DNA from: Geomonas agri
Lineage (GTDB): Bacteria > Desulfobacterota > Desulfuromonadia > Geobacterales > Geobacteraceae
Assembly: GCF_020179605.1 (NCBI RefSeq)
Contig: NZ_JAINZO010000002.1
Coordinates: forward strand, 1,488,001 to 1,552,000
Direction of reading: 5' to 3'
DNA: 64,000 bases
Made by a program: the position numbers and the translations under genes. Below, piece by piece: positions 53,606-64,000 of the stretch. The stretch's first letter is position 1. Every line of letters starts with the position of its first letter. The notes under the pieces were generated by a model that saw nothing but the letters and a program-made list of their open reading frames with translations, ran no database searches and was not told the origin of the DNA.

Positions 53606-55528
53606 CTAGTCTTCCTTGTGCTTCTTCTTGGAGGAGGCCTTCTTCTTTTTCGAAGACTTCTTGGAGGACTTCTCCTGCTTCTCCTTGGACTTCTTCCCTT
53701 TCTTGCCCTTCTTGGACTTGCTCGAGGACCCCTTGTGCTTGCGGAAGCTCCTCGGCTCCGGGTTGAATTCGTCCTTGATATTGCTTAACAGGACCTGGGC
53801 CTCTTCCAGTTCCGGGTCGGCCTTGCGGGCCGCCTCGAGGGATTCTTTGGCCTCGGCGATGTGGCCGTCCTTCATCTGCACGCGCCCCATGGCGTTCAGG
53901 GCCTTGGCGTGGTCGGGCTTAAGCTTCACCGCCTCCTTGTATTCGTCGGTGGCGGCCGGGTAGTTCTTCTGGAACTCGTACACCAGCCCCAGCTTGTAAT
54001 GGGCGTTGGCGTCGTTGGGGGAGAGTTCCACCCCTTCCTTCAAGAGCTTGGCCAGGGAGTCGTAGTTCTTGTTCTTGACGTAGATGGCGGTGAGGGCGGT
54101 GCGCGCCTCCTGGTCGTCCTTCTTCAGGCGCAGCACTTCCTGGTACTCGTTGGCGGCCTGGTCCATCTCGTTGCGCTTGCGCAGCAGGTTGGCGAGCTCG
54201 CGGTGGGCCTCCAGCGACTCCGGGGCCAGCTTGATCGCGCCCTGGTAGGCGCTGATGGCGGAGTCGAGGTCCTTGGTGTTGACGAAGGCGCGGGCCAGCT
54301 TAAGCTGGGTCGCGGCGTCCCCGGGGTTGGCCTTGATCAGCGCCTGGTACTGCTCCAGGGCCTGCGGGAAGCTCCCCCGCAGCGTGTAGATCTCGGCCAG
54401 GCGTTGACGCGCCTGCTGGTTGTCCGGCGTGCTGGCGAGCACCTGGCGGTATTCCACCACGGCCTCGTCCAGGAGCGCCTTGCGCTCGTAGATGCCGGCC
54501 AGGTTCAGGTGCAGCTGCGGGTTTTCGCCCTTGCTCCTGATGGCGTCGCGGTAGTAGGACATCGCCTCGTCTTCGCGCCCCACCGCCAGCAGGCAGTCAC
54601 CCAGGCGCTGCTGCGCCACGGCGTCGGCCGGCTCTTCGGCAATTCTCAGGCGATACTCGCTGATCGCCATCTCGTAGTCCTTGGCGTTCCTGTACTGGTC
54701 GGCGAGCGCCATGTGGTCGCTCTTGGGCGCCTCCTTCACCTTGGGGCCGATGCCAGCCAGCACCCGCTCATAGTCGGCGCTCTTCTGGTCGCCCTTGCGC
54801 ACGTACCCCTCGGCGAGCAGGCGGTGCACTTCCTTGTTGCCCGGCTCGGCGATGGCGGCCTGTTTCAACTCGGTCACCGCTTTGTCGATTTCTCCGCGAG
54901 CCAGGAGTAGCGCTCCCAGTCCCAGGCGGGCCCGGGCGTTGCCGGGCTGGATGGCGAGCGCCTTTCTAAACTCGTCCTCTGCCTTTTGCTTTTGTCCCAC
55001 GGCGTCGTACGAGGCGGCCAAGTCGGTATGCAGGGAGGCGTCTTCGGGGAAGGCGGCGAGCGCCTCGGTGTAGTGGAAGATGGCGAGCTGGTGCAGATCC
55101 TTCTGGGCCAGGATGCGGGCGAGGCCCCCGTGGTAGCGCGGGTCGCCGGCCTTGAGTCCCTGGGAGAGTTCGACCGCTGCCTCTTCGCTGGCCCCTTTCT
55201 GCAGGTGCAACAAGCCGAGGTTGCCGCTGGCAGGGTAGAAATCCGGGTCCAGCGCGAGGGTCTCGCGGTACTCCTGGATGGCTGCGTCTGCGTTGCCGCT
55301 GCGCTCGAAGGTAAGCGCCTTGAGGTAACGTCCGGGGGCGCCGGTGGGGCAGAGTTCCACGACGCGCTTTTCGGCGTCCTTTCTCTTTTGCTCGCTCGCC
55401 TGCGCAGGGAGTTCCAGGATGATCTTCTTAGCTTCCAGGCAGCTGTTGGTCGCCGGGAAGGGCCAACCGAAGCCGGTGCTGAATAGGGTCACCGCAAGAA
55501 GCGACGACAGTGCTGCGTATCTTTTCAT
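53606..55528 (-). CDS. Exported TPR-repeat protein with Lys/Ser-rich tail
   Basis: A 640-aa protein. Signal peptide MKRYAALSSLLAVTLFSTGF, then about 14-15 tetratricopeptide units across residues 50-585 (for example GNADAAIQEYRETLALDPDF, NYPAATDEYKEAVKLKPDHA). The last 45 residues are almost only Lys, Ser and Glu (KHKGSSSKSKKGKKGKKS and on). It should be a periplasmic scaffold for a protein complex; the basic tail could bind anionic polymers. ATG 55528 (MKRYAAL) is chosen because the longer frame lacks a signal peptide. Confidence 0.85.
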   Translation of the reverse strand: MKRYAALSSLLAVTLFSTGFGWPFPATNSCLEAKKIILELPAQASEQKRKDAEKRVVELCPTGAPGRYLKALTFERSGNADAAIQEYRETLALDPDFYPASGNLGLLHLQKGASEEAAVELSQGLKAGDPRYHGGLARILAQKDLHQLAIFHYTEALAAFPEDASLHTDLAASYDAVGQKQKAEDEFRKALAIQPGNARARLGLGALLLARGEIDKAVTELKQAAIAEPGNKEVHRLLAEGYVRKGDQKSADYERVLAGIGPKVKEAPKSDHMALADQYRNAKDYEMAISEYRLRIAEEPADAVAQQRLGDCLLAVGREDEAMSYYRDAIRSKGENPQLHLNLAGIYERKALLDEAVVEYRQVLASTPDNQQARQRLAEIYTLRGSFPQALEQYQALIKANPGDAATQLKLARAFVNTKDLDSAISAYQGAIKLAPESLEAHRELANLLRKRNEMDQAANEYQEVLRLKKDDQEARTALTAIYVKNKNYDSLAKLLKEGVELSPNDANAHYKLGLVYEFQKNYPAATDEYKEAVKLKPDHAKALNAMGRVQMKDGHIAEAKESLEAARKADPELEEAQVLLSNIKDEFNPEPRSFRKHKGSSSKSKKGKKGKKSKEKQEKSSKKSSKKKKASSKKKHKED

Positions 55529-55762
55529 GTAGGGCCCTTTTATTCGTGAGAACGTGTGGTGGGGGGGCGCACGGTGCAACGCCGGGGACTCGGCCCGGTG
55601 TTGCCGGACGCTGCCGGGCCATGGGGCCCGGTGAGGTTGCCGGATTATACACATCGGGACTAATAAATTCAATTCCAAAACGATAATCATTAAGGATCCC
55701 GAGCTCTTGAGCTCGCAAACCTGCGCCGGCGGAGGGGCGTCCCAAGGTTAAGGCGGATTACC

Positions 55763-55790
55763 TTGACTTTCATGATAAAGATGGTTAAAT
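55763..55790 (+). promoter_or_regulatory. Candidate promoter of the hsp20-lon-thiL operon
   Basis: TTGACT (55763-55768), 16-nt spacer, TTAAAT (55785-55790). The predicted start near 55797 coincides with the hairpin at 55798. Confidence 0.5.
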
Positions 55791-55797
55791 CATCTGC

Positions 55798-55819
55798 ACC
55801 GGCCATGGGGCCGGTTTTT
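55798..55819 (+). promoter_or_regulatory. 5'-terminal hairpin with U tract in the hsp20 leader
   Basis: ACCGGCC (55798-55804), ATGG loop, GGCCGGT (55809-55815) and TTTT. It looks like an intrinsic terminator but sits at the very 5' end of the predicted mRNA, 30 nt before the hsp20 ribosome site. It may stabilise the mRNA, sense temperature, or block transcription from upstream. Confidence 0.5.
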
Positions 55820-55848
55820 AATTAAAAGCTCGGCAACAGAGGGGCGTG

Positions 55849-56289
55849 ATGGCGGTAATTCCCAAGGAACCTTTGGAATGGCTGAACCTGTTTCGCCAGC
55901 AGATGGACGAGATCTTCCGTTTTCTCTCCACGCTGGAGGGGCGGGAAGGTTTCACCGACAAAGAGCAGTCCCCGCTGGTAGACATCTACGAAACCGACTG
56001 CTCTTTCGTGGTCGAGGTGGAACTCCCCGGCTGCGACCGTAGCGATATCACCCTGAGCCTATGCTGCTCCACCCTGGTGGTGGAGGGGATGGCCCGGGAC
56101 GAAACGGATCCCGGCGCTACCTATATTTGCCTTGAGCGCGGGACCGGCCGCTTCTGCAGGGCCATCGAGGTCCCTCCCGGCGTCGACCTGGAGGGTGTGC
56201 AGGCGCGCTACCGGCGCGGCCTGCTCACGATCGAGTTCCCCTGGTGCAAGGGGGAGACGCCGCACATTCGCGAGATCCCGATTCAGTAA
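55849..56289 (+). CDS. Hsp20/alpha-crystallin small heat-shock protein
   Basis: A 146-aa ATP-independent chaperone. The alpha-crystallin domain spans about 42-138: PLVDIYETDCSFVVEVELPG, DITLSLCCSTLVVEG, and RYRRGLLTIEFP with the conserved GxLTI-type motif. It is richer in Cys than most relatives. ATG 55849 has AGGGG; a GTG one codon upstream is less likely. The stop is 10 nt before lon, so chaperone and protease are co-expressed. Confidence 0.92.
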   Translation: MAVIPKEPLEWLNLFRQQMDEIFRFLSTLEGREGFTDKEQSPLVDIYETDCSFVVEVELPGCDRSDITLSLCCSTLVVEGMARDETDPGATYICLERGTGRFCRAIEVPPGVDLEGVQARYRRGLLTIEFPWCKGETPHIREIPIQ

Positions 56290-56299
56290 GGAGAGGTAC

Positions 56300-58734
<2,435 letters not shown>

Positions 58735-58738
<4 letters not shown>

Positions 58739-59793
58739 AACTAGCCGAACTGGGCGAATTCGGCCTGATAGACAGGATCAAGGCAAACGTCGCCGCGTCC
58801 CCCTCGGTGCTTCTCGGCATCGGGGATGACGCGGCGGCGCTGTCTCCCACCCCCGGACAGGTCACCCTGATCACCTCCGACATGCTGCTGGAAGGGGTCC
58901 ACTTCGACCTCTCCTTCTGCGACCCGCGCACCCTGGGCAGAAAATCCCTTTCCGTCAACCTCTCCGATGTCGCCGCCATGGGCGCGCGCCCGCGCCACTT
59001 CCTGCTCGGCGTCGCGCTTCCCAAGGAGATCCCCCTCGAATTCATGGACGGCTTCATGGCCGGGATGCTGGAGCAGGCAGAACGCTACGGCGCGACCCTG
59101 GTGGGCGGGGATACCTGCGCCTCGAAGGGGGGGCTGGCCATCTCGGTGACCGCTTTGGGCGAGCAGCGCCCGGAACTCGTGCTGAAGCGAAGCGGTGCGA
59201 AACCGGGGGATCTGGTCTGCGTGACAGGGACGGTCGGGGACGCTGCGGCGGGGCTCAAGCTGTTGTTTGCAGGGGCGCGGGAAGGTTTCCTGGTGTCGCG
59301 ACAGTTGGACCCGACCCCGCGGGTCGAGGCGGGGGTGGCCTTGGCCGAGGCAGGCGTGGTTACCGCCATGATCGACGTGAGTGACGGGGTACTGCAGGAC
59401 CTGGGGCACATCTGCGAGATGTCGGGTGTGGGGGCGCGCCTGGAACTGGCCCGGCTGCCGCTTTCGGAGCACTACCTGGCCTACTGCGGGCTCAACAATC
59501 ATGCCCCCCTCGCCCTCCGGGAGAGGGGCGGGGGTGAGGGCGCTGCTACCGGCAATGCGTCTCCCGGTCACGATCCCTTCGCGCTGGCACTGTCCGGCGG
59601 CGAGGACTACGAACTGCTCTTCTGCATACCAGCCGGCAAGGAGGCCGAGGTGGCGGCGCTGTGCGCTCAGCTCGACCTGCCGGTCGCCGTGATCGGCGAG
59701 ATCACCGCAGTAGCCGGCATTGAACTTACCGCGCCGGACGGCTCACAGTACACGCCGCCGCGGCGCGGCTTCGACCACTTCGGCGCGGATTAA
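58735..59793 (+). CDS. thiL: Thiamine-monophosphate kinase, with an inserted REP-like segment
   Basis: A 352-aa PurM-fold kinase that makes thiamine diphosphate. Motifs: [80 protein letters not shown]. It starts at a TTG overlapping the lon stop. Residues about 257-281 ([14 protein letters not shown] and on) lie between two conserved blocks and are encoded by a REP-like palindrome, making the protein about 25 residues longer than E. coli ThiL (325 aa). The frame is kept and all catalytic motifs remain. Confidence 0.94.
59504..59543. repeat. REP-like palindrome inside the thiL coding sequence
   Basis: CCCTCCGGGAGAGGG head with GCGGGGGTGAGGGCG tail. Positions 59517-59542 match the minus-strand reading of the intergenic element at 20115-20150 in about 24 of 26 bases. 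It is translated in frame within thiL. Confidence 0.75.
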
Positions 59794-60188
59794 TCCGCGC
59801 TTATCCTCACCGCCACCTTCCGTTCCCTCGGACCGTCGAACTCGCAGAAGTAGAGCGCCTGCCAGGTGCCCAGTAGGAGCTTGCCCCGGTCAATCAGGAG
59901 TCGCTGGCAGCTCCCTATCAGGGATGACTTGACGTGGGCTGCCGAGTTCCCCTCAGCATGGGTGAAGTAGTGCGCGTCCGGCACCAGCCGGTCCAGGCAG
60001 TTGGCGATATCCCGCTTCACCGCCGGGTCCGCCCCCTCGTTAACCGTGACCCCCGCCGTCGTGTGCAGTACGAAGACGTCGCAGCTGCCGCTCCCCACCA
60101 TGCTGGCCGCGATCAACTCCTCGACCTTGGCGGTGATGTCGATCAGCTCCGTTCTCTCCCTGCTTTTCAATGTCAGGTACTGGATCAT
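59790..60188 (-). CDS. YjbQ/UPF0047 family protein (secondary thiamine-phosphate synthase)
   Basis: A 132-aa protein: MIQYLTLKSRERTELIDIT start, FVLHTTAGVTVNEGADPAVK, PDAHYFTHAEGNSAAHVKSS and GKLLLGTWQALYFCEFDGPR are YjbQ signatures with conserved His and Glu. Relatives show weak thiamine-phosphate synthase activity. ATG 60188 has GGAGG at 5 nt. It converges on thiL with a 4-nt overlap, which suggests a thiamine-related role. Confidence 0.88.
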   Translation of the reverse strand: MIQYLTLKSRERTELIDITAKVEELIAASMVGSGSCDVFVLHTTAGVTVNEGADPAVKRDIANCLDRLVPDAHYFTHAEGNSAAHVKSSLIGSCQRLLIDRGKLLLGTWQALYFCEFDGPRERKVAVRISAD

Positions 60189-60246
60189 CCGACCCTCCCA
60201 CGTCATAGGGGACTGGCTGCGCAGGTGCCTGTTCCCTTACCCTTTT

Positions 60247-60287
60247 AGCTCCCCCTACCTAGCCCTCCCCCTCCAGGGGAAGGGATA
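60247..60287. repeat. REP-like GC-rich palindromic element
   Basis: CCCTCCCCCTCCAGGGGAAGGG with a CTCCCCCTA flank. Same general design as the elements at 12657 and 20115; lies between yjbQ and the next gene. Confidence 0.6.
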
Positions 60288-60292
60288 TGCCA

Positions 60293-60748
60293 CTATTTTT
60301 TGAAGAGGCTGCTTCGAATCTTACCTAGGTACTTGTTGAGGGGATTGCCGCGCGAAAGGAACGGGATCACCGGGGATTCGCGGTGTCCCAGCGTCTGCAT
60401 CAGCTTCATGATGGCGGGGTTCTTGCCCACCCTGAGCCCGAGGTTGAGCGTCCTGATGGCCTCCTTCTTTCTGCCTGCCACAAGGTATATGGTGCCCAGA
60501 CGCAGAAAATGGTCGGAGTTTCTCGGCTCCCGCTTGATCGCTTCCTGGCACAGGGCCACCGCAGTCTTCACGTTCCCGGTAGCCTGGGCCAGCGCCAGGG
60601 CGTATAGGGAAACGTGGTCCGGTGTACGCTGCTGCTCCAGCGCCGCCTGCAGGTAGCGCAGCGCGGAGGTGAAGCGGCGGGCCTCCAGCTCTTCCTGGCC
60701 AATATGCACCAGTTCGCTCGTTTCCATTTCGGCAAGTTCAGGATTCAC
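60293..60748 (-). CDS. Small TPR-repeat protein
   Basis: A 151-aa soluble protein with about three TPR-like helix pairs (ARRFTSALRYLQAALEQQRT, GNVKTAVALCQEAIKREPRN, GRKKEAIRTLNLGLRVGKNP) and a basic C-terminus (YLGKIRSSLFKK). No signal peptide. Probably a cytoplasmic adaptor; partner unknown. It stands alone, divergent from folK. Confidence 0.75.
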   Translation of the reverse strand: MNPELAEMETSELVHIGQEELEARRFTSALRYLQAALEQQRTPDHVSLYALALAQATGNVKTAVALCQEAIKREPRNSDHFLRLGTIYLVAGRKKEAIRTLNLGLRVGKNPAIMKLMQTLGHRESPVIPFLSRGNPLNKYLGKIRSSLFKK

Positions 60749-60894
60749 ACGGCTCTCCTGTCTGCTGCGTCTACATTAAGATGGGATACTATACCATTTA
60801 ATTTGTGACATGGGAAACGGGCAAGTTGCCCCGAGGGGTGCTATCTCCGCGTTATCCTTGGCTCAGGCCGACTGCGCCGTCGCGGCGGGCAGGG

Positions 60895-60923
60895 TTGAAA
60901 AAAAAAGGGATTTGTGTTCTAAT
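60895..60923 (+). promoter_or_regulatory. Candidate promoter of folK, implying a leaderless mRNA
   Basis: TTGAAA (60895-60900), 17-nt spacer, TCTAAT (60918-60923). The GTG start lies 8 nt after the -10 box and no ribosome site is present. Confidence 0.65.
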
Positions 60924-60931
60924 CTGCGGCT

Positions 60932-61420
60932 GTGGAACAGTGCGCATACATAGGGCTGGGGAGCAACATCGGCGACCGGGAGCTGAAGCTCCTGATGGCG
61001 GTAGCGGAGCTCGGCAAGCTGCCGCAAACAAGGGTCACTGCCGTTTCCCCCTTCTACGAGACCGAACCGGTCGGAGGGGTGCCCCAGGACAACTTCTACA
61101 ATGCGGTGGTGCGCCTCAACACGGAACTGGCCCCGTTGGACCTCCTGGAGCGGCTGAAGAAGCTGGAAACCGGGGTCTTCCACCGGGTGCCATCGCAGCG
61201 CTGGGGCGCCCGCAGCATGGATCTCGACATCCTCCTCTTTGGCGAGTTGGTCTTTAGCAGCGAACAGCTCACCATCCCGCATCCGCGCCTGGCTGAACGT
61301 CGTTTCGTACTCCAGCCGCTGTCCGACATCGCACCGGACCTGGTGCACCCGATCCTGGGCAAACGCATCATCGAACTGTTAACCGAGCTGACCTCGCCCG
61401 AGCAGGTGGTCAGGATCTAG
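60932..61420 (+). CDS. folK: 2-amino-4-hydroxy-6-hydroxymethyldihydropteridine pyrophosphokinase
   Basis: A 162-aa HPPK of folate synthesis. It starts CAYIGLGSNIGDRELKL at the normal N-terminus, so the GTG at 60932 must be the start. Further motifs: SPFYETEPVGGVPQDNFYNA, WGARSMDLDILLFGEL (magnesium-binding Asp pair), LTIPHPRLAERRFVLQPL. Expressed from its own promoter with no room for a leader; the YHS gene follows after 8 nt. Confidence 0.94.
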   Translation: MEQCAYIGLGSNIGDRELKLLMAVAELGKLPQTRVTAVSPFYETEPVGGVPQDNFYNAVVRLNTELAPLDLLERLKKLETGVFHRVPSQRWGARSMDLDILLFGELVFSSEQLTIPHPRLAERRFVLQPLSDIAPDLVHPILGKRIIELLTELTSPEQVVRI

Positions 61421-61428
61421 GGGGACCA

Positions 61429-61665
61429 GTGAAGTTTTTGATATGGGCCTTGTTGGCGTACCTCGTGTACCGGATGTTCGTCGGCAAGTCGACCCAGAAA
61501 ATAACGAAGCAGGAACCCGCAGCCGCCGAGACCTTCCAGGACCCGGTCTGCGGCGTGTATATAGCCGAGGCCGACGCGGTTGTCGGCAGGCTGGAGGGGC
61601 AGCGCTACCACTTCTGCTCCATGGACTGTTTAAAAAAATTCGAAGAGATGCAGCAGCGGCAATAA
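61429..61665 (+). CDS. Small membrane-anchored YHS-domain protein
   Basis: A 78-aa protein starting at GTG with AGGGGGA upstream. One N-terminal hydrophobic segment ([18 protein letters not shown]), then a YHS-type metal-binding module: [25 protein letters not shown]. Such modules bind metals; role unknown. It lies between folK and the transaldolase-like gene, each within 20 nt, so the three are likely co-transcribed. Confidence 0.82.
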   Translation: MKFLIWALLAYLVYRMFVGKSTQKITKQEPAAAETFQDPVCGVYIAEADAVVGRLEGQRYHFCSMDCLKKFEEMQQRQ

Positions 61666-61684
61666 CAACACAACCGGAGGAAAG

Positions 61685-62329
61685 ATGAAGTTTTTTATCG
61701 ACACAGCGGACGTTAAAGAGATTCGGGAGGCCAACGAACTGGGACTGGTGGACGGCGTCACCACCAACCCCTCCCTGATCGCCAAGAGCGGCCGGCGTTT
61801 TGAGGAAGTGATCAAGGAGATCACCGAGATCGTGGACGGCCCGATCTCCGCGGAAGTCATCTCGCTCGAGCACGACGGCATGATCGCCGAGGCGACCGAG
61901 CTGGCCAAGATCCACCCTAACATCGTCATCAAGCTCCCGATGACCCCGGAAGGGCTCAAGGCAACCAAGACCTTGCACAAGCAGGGGATCAAGACCAACG
62001 TCACGCTGATCTTCACCCCGATGCAGGCCCTGCTCGCCGCCAAGGCCGGCGCCACCTACGTTTCCCCGTTCGTCGGTCGCCTGGACGATATCTCCCAGGA
62101 CGGCATGGGGATCATTGAAGAGATCAGGACCATCTTTGACAACTACGGCATGGATGCCCAGATCATCGTGGCCAGCATCAGGAACCCGGTGCACGTGCTC
62201 AACTCGGCACTGATCGGCGCCGACGTCTGCACCATCCCGTTCTCGGTCATGCTGCAGCTTGCCAAGCACCCGCTCACCGATGCCGGCATCAAGAAGTTCC
62301 TGGAAGACTGGGAGAAGGTTCCCAAGTAG
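61685..62329 (+). CDS. Transaldolase-like protein (TalC/FSA family)
   Basis: A 214-aa class I aldolase of the short transaldolase/fructose-6-phosphate aldolase family, cytoplasmic. Motifs: [48 protein letters not shown] (Schiff-base Lys), [29 protein letters not shown]. Members of this size from bacteria with no long transaldolase usually act as transaldolase; FSA activity is the alternative. GGAGG is 6 nt upstream; a terminator follows. Confidence 0.92.
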   Translation: MKFFIDTADVKEIREANELGLVDGVTTNPSLIAKSGRRFEEVIKEITEIVDGPISAEVISLEHDGMIAEATELAKIHPNIVIKLPMTPEGLKATKTLHKQGIKTNVTLIFTPMQALLAAKAGATYVSPFVGRLDDISQDGMGIIEEIRTIFDNYGMDAQIIVASIRNPVHVLNSALIGADVCTIPFSVMLQLAKHPLTDAGIKKFLEDWEKVPK

Positions 62330-62380
62330 ATCGCGACGCGGGAGGTTACTCCCGCAGATCGGGTAACAACGGCGTTACTG

Positions 62381-62403
62381 AGGGCGGGTCCTGGACCCGC
62401 CCT
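62381..62403. terminator. Hairpin terminator between the transaldolase-like and dedA genes
   Basis: An 11-bp perfect stem AGGGCGGGTCC / GGACCCGCCCT with one-base loop, T-rich on the plus side, between converging genes. Confidence 0.75.
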
Positions 62404-62419
62404 TGCTTTATGGTGGGGA

Positions 62420-63031
62420 TTATTCGGCGGGGTCCGCGTTTTTGCCGCGCTGGAGGCGGACGTAGACGGCGATGATCACGACACTGGCAATGAGGACGCC
62501 GATGACCGCCTGGTGCGAGTAGCGCATGATCAGCTCCTGGTTGGAGCCGATGACGTAGCCGATGAAGGTGAGCACGGTGACCCAGATGCCGGCGCCGAGC
62601 AGGGTGTAGAGCGAGAACTTGACGTGGTTCATGCCGGCCAACCCGGCCGGGAGCGAGATCAGGTGGCGCACCACCGGCAGGAGTCTGCCAATGAAGGTCG
62701 AAATCTCGCCGTGGTCCTGGAAAAACCGCTCCACCTTGGCGAACTTCTCCTCGGTGATGAAGACGTACTTGCCGTACTTCAGAACGAGCGGGCGGCCGAG
62801 GTAGTGTGCCGCGAAGTAGTTGGCGTAGGCGCCGATGAGGCTCCCCACGGTGCCGCAGACTATGGCCACCATCATGTTCATCTGACCCTGCTGGGCCAGG
62901 TATCCGGCCGGCGGCATCACCAGTTCGCTGGGGATCGGGATGACGGAGCTCTCAAGGGCCATGAGGAGAAAGATCCCGGGGTAGCCCATCGCCCCTATGG
63001 TTTCGACCAGCCACTGTACTGCTGCATGCAT
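62420..63031 (-). CDS. DedA-family membrane protein
   Basis: A 203-aa polytopic membrane protein of the DedA/SNARE-associated family. Signatures: FLLMALESSVIPIPSELVMP, GSLIGAYANYFAAHYLGRP, FIGRLLPVVRHLISLPAGLA with the conserved Arg, and YVIGSNQELI. DedA proteins are undecaprenyl-phosphate or phospholipid flippases. Start with AGGAGAG upstream. Transcribed alone. Confidence 0.92.
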   Translation of the reverse strand: MHAAVQWLVETIGAMGYPGIFLLMALESSVIPIPSELVMPPAGYLAQQGQMNMMVAIVCGTVGSLIGAYANYFAAHYLGRPLVLKYGKYVFITEEKFAKVERFFQDHGEISTFIGRLLPVVRHLISLPAGLAGMNHVKFSLYTLLGAGIWVTVLTFIGYVIGSNQELIMRYSHQAVIGVLIASVVIIAVYVRLQRGKNADPAE

Positions 63032-63183
63032 GCTTTGCTCTCCTTTGTCGCTTTCTTTACCGGCGCCATTCTATACGGGCCGCGCCGAAAAAACGACTAA
63101 TTTAATATTTTTCCCGTCCTGCGCAGGGGGGGGCTGGGGACGAGCTTCCCGCCGGTCCGCGCGCGACACACACGAAAGGAAAC

Positions 63184-64000
63184 ATGGACAAGCAGATTTT
63201 CGTTATCGGCCACAGAAATCCGGACACCGACTCGATCGCCTCGGCTATCGCCTACGCCCACCTGAAGCGGGCGCTGGGGGACGAGCGGGTCACCGCCGCC
63301 ATGGCCGGCAACCTGAACCCCCAGACTACCTGGCTCCTGGGGCGGCTCGGCATGGATGCACCATTATACCTCGCTGACGTGCACCCCAAAGTGCGTGACG
63401 TGATCCAGCGCACTCCCATCACAGTCGCCGCGGATGCGCCGCTTTTGACTGCACTGGAGCAGTTCCACCATAACGCAATCAGGGTCCTTCCGGTGCTGGA
63501 CGCCGCCGGTGTCCCTAAAGGGGTCATCCCGCTGAGAAGGATCGCCGAGCGCTCGCTGGTGACCGGCGCCGATTCGCTGCGCCTGGTCTCCGCTTCGCTC
63601 GCCTCGCTGGCCGCCTGCCTCACCGGGAGGTTTCTTGCCGGTAGCGCCGACGCAGCCGTCGAGAGCCTGCACCTCTTCGTCGGCGCCATGGCCGAAGAAT
63701 CCTTTATCGACCGCATCTCCGGCTTCGATCCCGCGACCCTGGTGGTGGTGACCGGCGACCGCACCTCGATCCAGAAGGCCTCCATCGAGCGGGGCGTGCG
63801 CCTGCTGGTGGTGACCGGGGGACTGCCCGTGGCCGAGGACGTGGTGCGTTTGGCGCAGGCACGCGGGGTGGCGCTCCTCTCCACGCCGCTTGACACTGCG
63901 GCCACCGTTGCCCGGGCCCGGCTGGCGACCCCGGTGCTGGCGCTGGCCGTCCCCAACTTCGAGAGCGTGTCGGTGGGCGAGCCCCTGGGGCGGTTGCGGG
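63184..64000 (+). CDS. Family II inorganic pyrophosphatase with CBS and DRTGG domains (3' end outside window)
   Basis: 272 codons are in the window. The N-terminal DHH-family motif FVIGHRNPDTDSIASAIAYA is followed by a regulatory insert: a CBS domain (VIQRTPITVAADAPLLTALE, VLPVLDAAGVPKGVIPL), then a DRTGG-like domain (GVRLLVVTGGLP, LLSTPLDTAATVARARL). This is the layout of nucleotide-regulated Mn/Co-dependent CBS-PPases. It hydrolyses cytoplasmic pyrophosphate. AAAGGA precedes the ATG. Truncated by the window edge before the DHH and C-terminal domains. Confidence 0.9.
   Translation, partial: MDKQIFVIGHRNPDTDSIASAIAYAHLKRALGDERVTAAMAGNLNPQTTWLLGRLGMDAPLYLADVHPKVRDVIQRTPITVAADAPLLTALEQFHHNAIRVLPVLDAAGVPKGVIPLRRIAERSLVTGADSLRLVSASLASLAACLTGRFLAGSADAAVESLHLFVGAMAEESFIDRISGFDPATLVVVTGDRTSIQKASIERGVRLLVVTGGLPVAEDVVRLAQARGVALLSTPLDTAATVARARLATPVLALAVPNFESVSVGEPLGRLR

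Overview
The window reads as a chromosomal segment of a GC-rich deltaproteobacterium of the Geobacter/Geomonas/Citrifermentans type. This is inferred from a 12-haem periplasmic cytochrome, propionyl/methylmalonyl-CoA genes, futalosine-pathway menaquinone genes, a GspC-to-GspN secretion operon, a proton-pumping pyrophosphatase, and a CIRCE element in front of rpoH. I found no phage, IS element, tRNA, rRNA or CRISPR array.

Layout. 1-9.3 kb: end of an outer-membrane porin gene, then methylmalonyl-CoA epimerase, methylmalonyl-CoA mutase large subunit, and an unusual two-gene acyl-CoA carboxylase preceded by a possible 23-codon leader ORF. 9.8-14 kb: lactate/glycolate oxidation (GlcF, GlcD) with a LarA-type racemase. 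14.4-16.5 kb: hppA, followed by a striking 41-bp-period repeat array. 17-25.8 kb: glycogen synthase, M48 protease, an exported OB-fold-like protein, clpB, an acidic protein of unknown function, ilvE. 25.9-33.9 kb: rpoH under CIRCE, plsY, a DoxX/MauE plus rhodanese pair, lpxH, a small penicillin-binding protein, a YihY-family protein, YtxH and DUF948 proteins. 34-37 kb: 12-haem cytochrome and an amino-acid ABC transporter without permease. 37-48.3 kb: a complete twelve-gene type II secretion operon (gspC to gspN). 48.8-50.6 kb: mqnB and mqnD. 50.7-55.5 kb: a five-PAS protein without output domain, RlpA, and a large TPR protein. 55.8-60.7 kb: hsp20-lon-thiL, with yjbQ converging on thiL. 60.9-64 kb: folK, a YHS protein, a transaldolase-like gene, DedA, and the start of a CBS-domain family II pyrophosphatase.

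How it fits together. Propionyl-CoA would be carboxylated, epimerised and isomerised to succinyl-CoA. Lactate would be racemised and oxidised. Electrons would pass through menaquinone to periplasmic cytochromes. Four heat-shock genes (clpB, rpoH, hsp20, lon) sit at three loci with recognisable control signals: a sigma-32-like promoter before clpB, CIRCE at rpoH, and a 5'-terminal hairpin before hsp20. Two pyrophosphatases of different classes are encoded.

Other notable points: a REP-type palindrome apparently inserted in frame inside thiL; two probable leaderless genes (lpxH, folK); a duplicated palindrome at the porin promoter; and several small period-9, period-14 or GC-rich intergenic repeats. 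All functional calls come from motif reading of translated sequence; no database search was run.
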